From: Bacteroidales bacterium
GTDB lineage: Bacteria; Bacteroidota; Bacteroidia; Bacteroidales; FEN-979
DNA length: 64,000 nt
Assembly: GCA_025355465.1 (NCBI GenBank)
Contig: JANXZO010000044.1
Location: forward strand, 1 to 64,000
Direction of reading: 5' to 3'
The first letter of the stretch is position 1; every line of letters starts with the position of its first letter. Shown here in pieces: positions 43,549 through 50,951 of the stretch. The notes under the pieces were generated by a model that searched no databases, was not told where the DNA came from, and saw only the letters and a program-made list of their open reading frames with translations. Made by a program: the position numbers and the translations under genes.

Positions 43549-44553
43549 TTATTTAATTGTTTGCGCCAACCTTTTGAAAAATTTTTCTTCAACGTCGGCC
43601 CTGTCGGCGATCATCTCGCTCAATTGCCTGAGTTTATCCGGTCCCAGATCCCGGTTTTTACCAATACGCGCAGAGAACAGTGAAATTTCACGCCATCCGT
43701 CGCCGATCTCCATCAATTCCTTCGACCGTTCAAGAAGTTCGGGCTTGCTGATGATTCCGGCGGCCTGTTGCAGGAATGTTGCATACATAAACCGGAACCC
43801 GGCTCCTCCTGTTCCCTGATCTTCCAGCAATATATTGATTTTCATTATCTCATGAGAAAGGTGTTCAGTGTCCCTTGCGAATTTAGGCCATTCTACGATT
43901 TTTCTGGAGAGTTGCCGGATCCCTTTTACACCCAGGAATGGGATAGGTATTTTAAGCATGTAAAAACAAGCTTTCTTAATGCCCTTAAGAATTGCTTTTT
44001 CGTAATCAATACTGGCAGGGACGAATGTAGGATAAAATAAGAATCCTTTGGGTGACATGTTTCCGCCGGCAAACCTGCCCTTTTCAAGCGAATCAGCCTC
44101 CAGCGATACGATCTTTGGAAAATAAGCATCACTGATTTTATAGCACGAGCCTTCCTTGCCGATTACCGTGAGGTAATGCACATTGATATGGACCCGCTCC
44201 CAGGAGGGAACATAATCCATGTAAAAGAAATCGACCTGACATCCGACGGGGATTCCACGTTCGAGGAGTGCGTCAAGGGCCTTCATCCCATCGGCCGGCT
44301 TTTTAAAATCTTTTGTCTGGAACCGGGCCCCGATTCGCTTTTCGATATTTGTCCGCATCTGGCCAGGCTTATTTCGCACGATGAATGTGGGGAAGGTGAA
44401 GGCCTTCATTTTGTGGAAATATCCAAAAAAAATACCACTGGCAATCCCGAATACCAGCGGTTCTGAAATCTCCAGACCTGCATGGTTCAGCAACCCGGTA
44501 ACGGTACCTGATTCACAGTGAGCACCCATTTTATGTTTAAAATTTTCAACCAT
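43549..44553 (-). CDS. BtrH N-terminal domain-containing protein (putative ACP-dependent acyltransferase)
   Basis: The 334-residue protein has the BtrH-type opening: MGAHCESGTVTGLLNHAGL (His12-Cys13), ISEPLVFGIASGIFFGY and a central domain with VHINVHYLTVIGKEGSCYKISDAYFP. BtrH of butirosin biosynthesis transfers an acyl chain from an ACP to an aminoglycoside, probably through the conserved Cys-His. The C-terminal 150 residues are helical (DUF4872-like). The gene lies directly between a small helix-turn-helix protein (1-bp overlap) and an ACP, which fits ACP-to-acceptor acyl transfer. The acceptor is unknown. Confidence 0.75.
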   Translation of the reverse strand: MVENFKHKMGAHCESGTVTGLLNHAGLEISEPLVFGIASGIFFGYFHKMKAFTFPTFIVRNKPGQMRTNIEKRIGARFQTKDFKKPADGMKALDALLERGIPVGCQVDFFYMDYVPSWERVHINVHYLTVIGKEGSCYKISDAYFPKIVSLEADSLEKGRFAGGNMSPKGFLFYPTFVPASIDYEKAILKGIKKACFYMLKIPIPFLGVKGIRQLSRKIVEWPKFARDTEHLSHEIMKINILLEDQGTGGAGFRFMYATFLQQAAGIISKPELLERSKELMEIGDGWREISLFSARIGKNRDLGPDKLRQLSEMIADRADVEEKFFKRLAQTIK

Positions 44554-45065
44554 TATCCGATCCTCTCTTCAATTTTTGTCAACACCACGTATGGATTGTC
44601 AGTTTTGGGTTGTTCAACACAGATCCTTTTTGCCTTGTTTTCGAGGATCAGCAGGGATTCATAATGATCGTCCTCCTTAACCAGGAGAAGTTGAAGCATA
44701 TTCGCTGCAGGGATATTAAAAACGGCTGCATAACGGCATAGCTCATCAACCGTTGCACTGGCAAAATGGCCTGATTCAAGATGTTTTTGCACCCTTGATT
44801 TTCGGATTGAGGTACGGGCTGACAATTCAGAAAGGCTCAGGTCTTCGAGCGTCATATAATATTTCACCGGACTTATCAAACCTCTGATAACCTGTTCTCT
44901 CAGTCCGGCTTCAAGGTTGTGCCGTTTGTAAAAATAGTCGTCAATGTAGTTGGCTGATATATAAGAACCAGTCTGAATAGGTCCGTATTTCCCATCTTCT
45001 TTCTCCACATACAGGATCATCTGTTGTTCCGGATAATCCACATAACCATCTTTCTCTTTCATCAA
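44553..45065 (-). CDS. Helix-turn-helix domain protein (putative regulator)
   Basis: The 170-residue protein carries an XRE-like HTH around residues 72-125 (LSLSELSARTSIRKSRVQKHLESGHFASATVDELCRYAAVF, read here as two helices with the RKSRVQKHL recognition part). It is preceded by a 70-residue acidic N-terminus. No ligand domain is apparent. It overlaps the BtrH-like gene by 1 bp, so it is co-expressed with the cluster and may regulate it. An alternative is that it is a structural partner of the BtrH-like protein and the HTH does not bind DNA. Confidence 0.62.
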   Translation of the reverse strand: MMKEKDGYVDYPEQQMILYVEKEDGKYGPIQTGSYISANYIDDYFYKRHNLEAGLREQVIRGLISPVKYYMTLEDLSLSELSARTSIRKSRVQKHLESGHFASATVDELCRYAAVFNIPAANMLQLLLVKEDDHYESLLILENKAKRICVEQPKTDNPYVVLTKIEERIG

Positions 45066-45084
45066 TATGTATTATGGAAATAAC

Positions 45085-46275
45085 CTAAAGTTTCCTGTTT
45101 GCAAAAATAGCAATGCTTATTGTCATGGCAAAACCAAAAAAGGAAAACAGCAGGAGTGATCTCGGGATTACGCTGACAACAGTGCCTTCCCTGATGAAAA
45201 TTTCAAGGTAATTATCGATGCCCCATCTAACCGGCGACAGATAACTTACATATTGGATAAATTGCGGCATGATATGAATAGGAAGGAATGTTCCGCTGAC
45301 AATACCAAGTAGAACAACTGCTACAGATCCGAACAGGGCAGCCTGGTTATGCGTAGTGGCGGCGGCGCCAACGATTGTTCCGAATCCGATGGCCGCCAGG
45401 GAAGCTGCGATGGTTGCCAGTGCAATGGCTCCCCAGGAGTTCCCTAGTTCAAGTCCGGGCAGTCCGAAAAATAGCGGAAATGCCCAGCAGCCGACGAGGA
45501 GCATGACGAGAAACTGGAGCAGGCAGACAACCAGGTATAGGGCTACTTTTCCGGAAAGTATGGTGAAGATCCTAACAGGTAGCGTCATCAGCCGCTGGTA
45601 ACCACCTTCATTTTTTTCATTGATCAGGCTACCCGACAGCGGAATTACAATAAAGAACATGGCGAAGAGAATAAATCCGGGAACATTATTCTGTATCGGG
45701 CTTGGTACGATGGTGGATTTGTCATTTCCTGCGAAGGATTCATTTACCGGGGGAAGGTTTTTCAAGGTGTTGGTTATCATGCCTTCAATCACAGGTTTCA
45801 TCTCCCCGGCGGTTGATATCAGCAAACCTTCAATGGCAAACCTGCTTTGTGTCCCTTTGATGATATAGGTGAGTGAATTAACCATGGCGGTGCGGTAGGC
45901 GGGTTGCAGGACCGGATCGATCAACAGGGTTATGGCCGAATCTGCTGGTCCGGTTATGATGGCGAATTTGCAACGTCCTGACCTTATGGCACTACGGGCT
46001 CCTGCCAGGTTTTTGGTCACTCCATCAAGCGACCTCACAACAGTGAAAATGCCGGAGGAATCAAGATTTTTGGCAAGCCCTGCCGAAAACGGTGTGCCAG
46101 GTTCTTCCACAAGCAGGACAGGGGTTCGTGCACCCTGCGACTGCAGGGCATTTTCCTGGGCCAAAGTAACCACAAGGATCAACAGGACCGGCATGACAAA
46201 AAGGATAGCAAGTCCGGGCAGGTCGCGGAGCAACAGCAAAAGTTCTTTATGAAAAGCCGCTCCTAATTTAAACAT
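45085..46275 (-). CDS. ABC-2 type transporter permease
   Basis: The 396-residue membrane protein has one helix at the N-terminus (about 22-42), a roughly 130-residue extracytoplasmic domain and five C-terminal helices with the ABC-2 signature LINEKNEGGYQRLMTLPVRIFTILSGKV and a final SYLSPVRWGIDNYLE. The family exports lipids, polysaccharides or drugs and needs an ATP-binding subunit. None is found anywhere in this window, so it may be encoded beyond 64000 or elsewhere in the genome. It overlaps the O-methyltransferase gene by 8 bp and belongs to the biosynthetic cluster. Confidence 0.83.
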   Translation of the reverse strand: MFKLGAAFHKELLLLLRDLPGLAILFVMPVLLILVVTLAQENALQSQGARTPVLLVEEPGTPFSAGLAKNLDSSGIFTVVRSLDGVTKNLAGARSAIRSGRCKFAIITGPADSAITLLIDPVLQPAYRTAMVNSLTYIIKGTQSRFAIEGLLISTAGEMKPVIEGMITNTLKNLPPVNESFAGNDKSTIVPSPIQNNVPGFILFAMFFIVIPLSGSLINEKNEGGYQRLMTLPVRIFTILSGKVALYLVVCLLQFLVMLLVGCWAFPLFFGLPGLELGNSWGAIALATIAASLAAIGFGTIVGAAATTHNQAALFGSVAVVLLGIVSGTFLPIHIMPQFIQYVSYLSPVRWGIDNYLEIFIREGTVVSVIPRSLLLFSFFGFAMTISIAIFANRKL

Positions 46276-47377
46276 GATGCTGCGGATTTGCGGGTTCTGC
46301 TTCGATCAGGCTGATTGGAGCGATCGTAGGTATGATGCGGTTAATTTTGAAACCGGATTGTTCGAGAAGCTTTTGAAATTCCTCCCGCGTTCGTTCGCGT
46401 CCACCGTGCATGCATGCGAGCATCTGGATGTCGAGCAGGGGGGCCAGTGCAGGAGTGTTAATTGTCTGAACAATCATGTCGATGATCAGAATCTTTGCCC
46501 CGGGAGTCATAGAGCGTCTTATATTTGAAAGCATCCGAACACAATCATCATCATTCCAGTTATGAATAATGTTCTTCATGATATAAAGATCTCCTGTGGG
46601 AATCGTCGCTGAAAAGAAGTCACCGGTAATGATCGTACAGCGCTGCGCTGCATTCTTTGAATTTAACAGGGCAGGAGCTTTGATCACGGCCTCCGGCAGG
46701 TCGAAAAGAATTCCGACAGGAGCATCATAATGAATCAGAACATGGGCCAGCAAAAAACCTTCTCCTCCGCCAATGTCAACAATTACCGGGTATTTCCCGA
46801 AGTTGTAAGCAGTGAGAACAGGGGCCAGTCCGAGTTCAGAAAGATTGGACATTGACCTGTCAAAAACCGCGTACTCTTCAGGGTGTTGTTGCAGGTAATT
46901 ATAAACCGGTATTCCATATTTGTCGGCGAACGGATCATTCCCTGTCTGAGCAGCCACCATCAGGTTACTCATAAGGTTCCAGTTTACAGGACCCAGGTGA
47001 TGAAGAATGGCATATCTCAGTGAACCTGGTTCATCAAGCAGTCCGCGGGAGATGGAGTTAAGTGCGAACCGGCGATCTTTTATCTCTTTGAAAATTCCCT
47101 GGCTGGAGAGTGCGCGAAGGATGCGGTATAGGGATTCCGGGTCAGATTCCGTTTGTTGTGCAATTGTTTCTACGGTTTCAGGTCCGTTCTTCAGGATACC
47201 GGCGACATCTAACTTTGCCGCAACATAAAGGGCGGGTAAAAGCCAGAAAGACTGAAACTGTTCATACAGTACCACATTGCCGGGAAACAACTTCCTGTTA
47301 GCCTTTAAAAGGGCATTGCGAAAGAGGTTGAGACCCCTTACGAGCCAGACGGGTGGGATTTTAGGCGGTGGTTTCAC
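46268..47377 (-). CDS. O-methyltransferase, CrtF/hydroxyneurosporene type (Methyltransf_2)
   Basis: The 369-residue protein has an N-terminal dimerisation/winged-helix half (LPALYVAAKLDVAGILKNGPET..ESLYRILRALSSQGIF) and a C-terminal SAM domain: IVDIGGGEGFLLAHVL, LFDLPEAVI, ITGDFFSATIPTGDLYIMKNIIHNWNDDDC, ILIIDMIV. This is the small-molecule O-methyltransferase family that includes carotenoid CrtF and plant caffeate methyltransferases. An aryl or hydroxyl group of the cluster product is the likely substrate. It overlaps the stop of the flavoprotein-like gene by 17 bp and the permease gene by 8 bp. Confidence 0.84.
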   Translation of the reverse strand: MKPPPKIPPVWLVRGLNLFRNALLKANRKLFPGNVVLYEQFQSFWLLPALYVAAKLDVAGILKNGPETVETIAQQTESDPESLYRILRALSSQGIFKEIKDRRFALNSISRGLLDEPGSLRYAILHHLGPVNWNLMSNLMVAAQTGNDPFADKYGIPVYNYLQQHPEEYAVFDRSMSNLSELGLAPVLTAYNFGKYPVIVDIGGGEGFLLAHVLIHYDAPVGILFDLPEAVIKAPALLNSKNAAQRCTIITGDFFSATIPTGDLYIMKNIIHNWNDDDCVRMLSNIRRSMTPGAKILIIDMIVQTINTPALAPLLDIQMLACMHGGRERTREEFQKLLEQSGFKINRIIPTIAPISLIEAEPANPQHHV

Positions 47378-49169
47378 AGACTTCGGGCACGGCCAAAAGT
47401 TTCAGCTCATTTTCGAGTTCATGCAAGTCGGCAAGGATTTTGGATCGCATTGTACTGAATTTATCCTTAAGCCCGGCAAACAGTGTTTTGTAATATTCAA
47501 CTCCCTGGTTCAGATTTTCCCGGAATGTGATAAAATATTCGGACTGTTTGTCTGTAAGCGGTTGCTCCGTTTCATTGAGTTTTTTACGAAGGTAGTCGAT
47601 GTACAGCCTGAGTTCCTTGAGGAACATATTGGGCCGGTCGGTACGTTTAATGACATTGATCCTTCCGTAAATGTGATCTACCAATTGTTTCAGTGTCATT
47701 ACCTCACTGAAATAGGCCATGTTGGGGCCGGGGCAGACAGAAACACCCGGTTTTTCGATTCGGGTATCCAGGTTGTTTACCAGGAGTGCTGCAGTTCCAA
47801 GTCCTACGCAGATGCAGGATTTTTCAACAATTTTATCGTATTCCTGCTGATGTTCTGCAGGAGGCAGGGCAAGCGCATCAAGTTCCTTGATTTTCAAGCG
47901 CTGATATTTTCGGGAGGCGATACAAAGCGGTTTCTCTCCGAATTCATGACTAAGCGCTGCAATGGTTTTGGAGCAGGGATTACCGGGTCTACCTTCGTTG
48001 ATAAACTGCTGCTTTTCCATGTCTTTGGTATTTCCCCGAAGGTTATTAAAGGGTACCCCAAGCGGTGATATATCACTGAGGTAGAGGTCTTCCTCTTTCG
48101 CATCTTTAAGCAGATTCAGCGTGTGTTCGTCCACATTCACCACCTCGGGAACCAGAAGGAAGGGGGTTCCCCAGCCAATGGAATCCAGTTCATAGTGGTC
48201 GGCCAGAAAATTATGCTCCGTGGAGGTTCCGACTCCACCCTGCGCAGTAACTTTAATGGTAAACGGCTGCAATGGAACAGGCCGGTTTTTTGCCTTCAGG
48301 GCTAAAGCGTAGAATGCGTGTACCTCATTGATCAGTGCAGCGCGATTGGTTTTGAATTCTTCAAGAACGGGGCCCAGGAGATAACCGGTTGATGGGAAAG
48401 CATGTCCGCCGCAATTCAAGCCGGATTCAACCCTGTATTCAGAAACCCACAGACCTTTTTTTGCGAGGTATTTGCCCTGGATAAGTGCAGAGCGGTAATC
48501 GCTGACTTTGAGCGTGATTTTTTTCGCCAGGTTCATTGCAGCATCCGGGTAAAACTCTTCGAATGTCTCGAGGTAACTGTATAACCGGGGACTCATTCCT
48601 GCTGACAGAACCACGGAGGATTGCAGTTTGCTTTTGGCAAAACCACGGAGGGCGGCGTGAGCATCGTTGTATTCGATGGGCAGCTGCCTGTCGCCGAGAT
48701 AGTTTTCCTTGTCGACCTTGGTCATGATATTCACATCGATACTACCCATCGACAGATTCTCGTTAATCCAGTCTTTTACCTCCTGGATGTTCCATGTCTT
48801 CTTCATCTCTTCAAACTTCAACTTAATCTGCGAAGTATCCGGCAACAATTCCATGTATTTTTGGAATTCGCTGCTTTTCTGATGAAATGAGGCTTTGACC
48901 TCCTCAAACTTCTCTCTGGCAATTTTATCGATCAGGTTCAGGTAAGCTGTAATTCGCTGTGCCCGGAAGTCTTCTATTTTTTCTGAGATGGACTGGAAAG
49001 GAATATCGAATTTTTCGCTGTAAAACTCACGCATCTTTTCCATCAGCATATCATCAAGGAGTGATATAACAGAGGAGATACCGAGGTGAGCAACCTTGGC
49101 GGGGGTGTCAATCGAATATCCGATACCGAGTACAGGTATGTGAAATGAATGAGGATTAAGGTTTTTCAT
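47361..49169 (-). CDS. Putative FMN-dependent TIM-barrel enzyme (nitronate monooxygenase/FabK/PfaD-like)
   Basis: The 602-residue protein starts at the ATG at 49169 (MKNLNPHSFHIPVLGIGYS). It is not a family I can name with certainty. Several blocks match the layout of FMN-binding enoyl-reductase/nitronate-monooxygenase barrels: HIPVLGIGYSIDTPAKVAHLG at the N-terminus, the phosphate-loop-like GLNCGGHAF, and VTAQGGVGTSTEHNFL followed by WGTPFLLVPE, equivalent to AAGGI...GTRFLxxxE. Insertions (about 70-200 and 480-602) are helical. FabK reduces enoyl-ACP, and PfaD acts in trans in polyunsaturated fatty acid synthases, which would fit the ACP-rich neighbourhood. A -7 box lies 36 bp upstream. Confidence 0.5.
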   Translation of the reverse strand: MKNLNPHSFHIPVLGIGYSIDTPAKVAHLGISSVISLLDDMLMEKMREFYSEKFDIPFQSISEKIEDFRAQRITAYLNLIDKIAREKFEEVKASFHQKSSEFQKYMELLPDTSQIKLKFEEMKKTWNIQEVKDWINENLSMGSIDVNIMTKVDKENYLGDRQLPIEYNDAHAALRGFAKSKLQSSVVLSAGMSPRLYSYLETFEEFYPDAAMNLAKKITLKVSDYRSALIQGKYLAKKGLWVSEYRVESGLNCGGHAFPSTGYLLGPVLEEFKTNRAALINEVHAFYALALKAKNRPVPLQPFTIKVTAQGGVGTSTEHNFLADHYELDSIGWGTPFLLVPEVVNVDEHTLNLLKDAKEEDLYLSDISPLGVPFNNLRGNTKDMEKQQFINEGRPGNPCSKTIAALSHEFGEKPLCIASRKYQRLKIKELDALALPPAEHQQEYDKIVEKSCICVGLGTAALLVNNLDTRIEKPGVSVCPGPNMAYFSEVMTLKQLVDHIYGRINVIKRTDRPNMFLKELRLYIDYLRKKLNETEQPLTDKQSEYFITFRENLNQGVEYYKTLFAGLKDKFSTMRSKILADLHELENELKLLAVPEVCETTA

Positions 49170-49204
49170 GTCAGGGTATTGACGCAACAAATCTGAATAA
49201 AGTA

Positions 49205-49212
49205 CAAAGGTA
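49205..49212 (-). promoter_or_regulatory. Candidate -7 box upstream of the flavoprotein-like gene
   Basis: Minus-strand TACCTTTG, 35 bp before the ATG at 49169. It is in the gap after the 128-residue gene and could launch the flavoprotein, O-methyltransferase, permease, HTH, BtrH-like and ACP genes as one unit. Confidence 0.42.
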
Positions 49213-49259
49213 TGGAATTTTAATCAGAAAACCGGTTGGGTGGAATCCATGTTTTAAAA

Positions 49260-49646
49260 TCACAGCTCCAAGAGGCGGTCAACTTCCGGCGGACTTAATC
49301 TTTTCCATTGAGGGTCAATGAATTTATCACCATCCCAATGGAAATTTACGAGGTCAAAAGTCTCCTCATAAAACGCCAGTTTGCTTCCCATGTCGGGGGT
49401 GTGTTCGATAAAAATAAAATCGGCGGGGTTGCATTTCTGTTCGGCAAGAACCTGCGTTGCCAGTGGTGCGCACCATTCGGTAACTGCTGTACCAGGGTTC
49501 TGCCGGTATATTTCAGTTGCAATGGCAAGGCGTTTGCCGTCTTTTCGCTTTATCGTTTTTAATCCGCAACGTGAAGGACTTTCCCAATAACCGAGAAAGT
49601 CGAAGTAGCGGTCCATGTATTTGTTGAATTCAGGATTGATGTCCAT
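49260..49646 (-). CDS. Conserved-looking small protein of unknown function
   Basis: The 128-residue soluble protein is not recognised. It is rich in aromatic and acidic residues (YMDRYFDFLGYWESPSRCG, VNFHWDGDKFIDPQWK) and has three Cys. There is no signal peptide or membrane helix. It is flanked by the radical SAM gene (33-bp gap with short repeats) and the flavoprotein-like gene, and the frame shows normal codon use. It may be a small accessory enzyme of the cluster. Confidence 0.6.
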   Translation of the reverse strand: MDINPEFNKYMDRYFDFLGYWESPSRCGLKTIKRKDGKRLAIATEIYRQNPGTAVTEWCAPLATQVLAEQKCNPADFIFIEHTPDMGSKLAFYEETFDLVNFHWDGDKFIDPQWKRLSPPEVDRLLEL

Positions 49647-49650
49647 AGTA

Positions 49651-49674
49651 AATAGCGAAATAGCGAAATGGCGA
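49651..49674. repeat. Three-copy 8-bp tandem repeat
   Basis: AATAGCGA (49651-49658), AATAGCGA (49659-49666), AATGGCGA (49667-49674) between the start of the 128-residue protein gene and the stop of the radical SAM gene. Might tune translation through spacing or be slippage debris. Confidence 0.55.
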
Positions 49675-49679
49675 ATAGG

Positions 49680-50951
49680 TTACGATACGGTGATTACTTT
49701 TTTACCGAAACTTTCATTGGCAAGGTCCCGGCGGCGTGGAGCGTAGGTACCGTCAGCGACTTCGCGCGAAACAACCGTGTTGATAAGATTAAACATCTTC
49801 ATGGTTTGCGGTTCATCCTTATAAAAAGTATCCCAGGCATACTGATAAAGTTCCTGCAGGCGGTCTGCCGACATATGTTTCGGATGATAGACGACTTTAC
49901 CGGCATTGTAATGATTCCAGTCCGTGTCGAAAATCCTACCTTGTTTCAGCAGGTCACTGTAGGCCTTGGTGTGAGGGAATGGGGCCAGTACCGTAAATTC
50001 GGCCAGATCAAGTTCGATTTCGAGCAGGAAATCCACCAGCCGCTTGATGTCATCCTCAGTCTGGTTATCCAATCCGAGCAGAATGGTGCCCTCAACGGCA
50101 ATGCCGTAATTGTGATATTGTTTAATGCGGTTCTTAATATAATCGGAAGTGTCGAAAACTGCCTGGTAAACATACCAGGCTCCGGCCTGTGCAGCCAGAT
50201 CCAGCACTTCATCCTTATCTTCGATGGTGTGGCTTACCCATTTCTTTTTGAGCGGTATCATCGCTTTGAACAGATCCTTTTCCCATTGGGTGTCGAGCGC
50301 CAGAGAGTTGTCTACAATAAACAAACGGTTATTGTCCATTTGCGAAAGCTCTTCCACTACACGGTCGATGGGACGCGGGCGGAATCCGCGACCGCCAAGG
50401 TAGCGAACGGCACAGGGATAACAGTCGTAGATGCAGCCCCTGGAGGCATGGAAAAGATCCACCATCCTGAAACCTTTGTGATAATAGAGGTCCTTCTTCA
50501 GAATGTCTCTTCTTGCCGGTCCGATGAGGTTCATATCGGGGGGCTTGTTCAGGAAGTTGTAGATTTTTTTGAGGTCATTCTTTTTAAAATCGTCAAAGAC
50601 CTGTTTGAGCCGGCCTTCCACTTCCCCAAGAAAGACAGAATCGGCATGCAGCATGGCCTCTTCAGCGTGGAGCATCGTAGAGATCCCACCCATAATAACC
50701 TTCTTGCCGAGCGCGCGGTACTGGTCAGCAATTTGCCAGCCCCGCTTTACCTGTGTGGTAAGCATGGTGGAAATACCAACAAAGTCGCAATTGCCGTCAA
50801 TCACAAGCTCTTCGACATTCTCATCGGTGAATTCTACTTCAACATCATCAGGGATTTCAGCGGCCATAACGACCGGTCCATGAGGCGGGAGATAAAAGGT
50901 AGTTTGCCCTTCAAGCTTCTCCCATCGCGGGTATATTAATTTAAATTTCAT
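49680..50951 (-). CDS. B12-binding-type radical SAM enzyme
   Basis: The 423-residue protein has an N-terminal Rossmann-like half in the cobalamin-binding position (DFVGISTMLTTQVKRGW, KVIMGGISTMLHAEEAM, SVFLGEVEGRLKQVF) and then the radical SAM cluster motif SRGCIYDCYPCAVRYLGG (CxxxCxxC), with GRGFRPRPIDRVVEEL and VEGTILLGLDNQTEDDI downstream. The cobalamin His motif DxHxxG is not seen, so B12 binding is not certain. Family members do methylations, cyclisations and C-C bond rearrangements. It overlaps the C45-type gene by 4 bp. Its role is probably a chemically demanding step on the lipid product. Confidence 0.82.
   Translation of the reverse strand: MKFKLIYPRWEKLEGQTTFYLPPHGPVVMAAEIPDDVEVEFTDENVEELVIDGNCDFVGISTMLTTQVKRGWQIADQYRALGKKVIMGGISTMLHAEEAMLHADSVFLGEVEGRLKQVFDDFKKNDLKKIYNFLNKPPDMNLIGPARRDILKKDLYYHKGFRMVDLFHASRGCIYDCYPCAVRYLGGRGFRPRPIDRVVEELSQMDNNRLFIVDNSLALDTQWEKDLFKAMIPLKKKWVSHTIEDKDEVLDLAAQAGAWYVYQAVFDTSDYIKNRIKQYHNYGIAVEGTILLGLDNQTEDDIKRLVDFLLEIELDLAEFTVLAPFPHTKAYSDLLKQGRIFDTDWNHYNAGKVVYHPKHMSADRLQELYQYAWDTFYKDEPQTMKMFNLINTVVSREVADGTYAPRRRDLANESFGKKVITVS

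Noticed and set aside
47277-48068. Plus-strand ORF of 263 codons antisense to the flavoprotein-like gene
   Set aside because: Shadow of a gene with consistent codon pattern and neighbours on the minus strand.
49668-50939. A plus-strand ORF as long as the radical SAM gene on the opposite strand (423 codons)
   Set aside because: It mirrors the minus-strand radical SAM gene almost exactly; the minus-strand frame has a CxxxCxxC motif and family-wide blocks, while the plus-strand product has no recognisable feature. Long antisense frames arise from biased codons.
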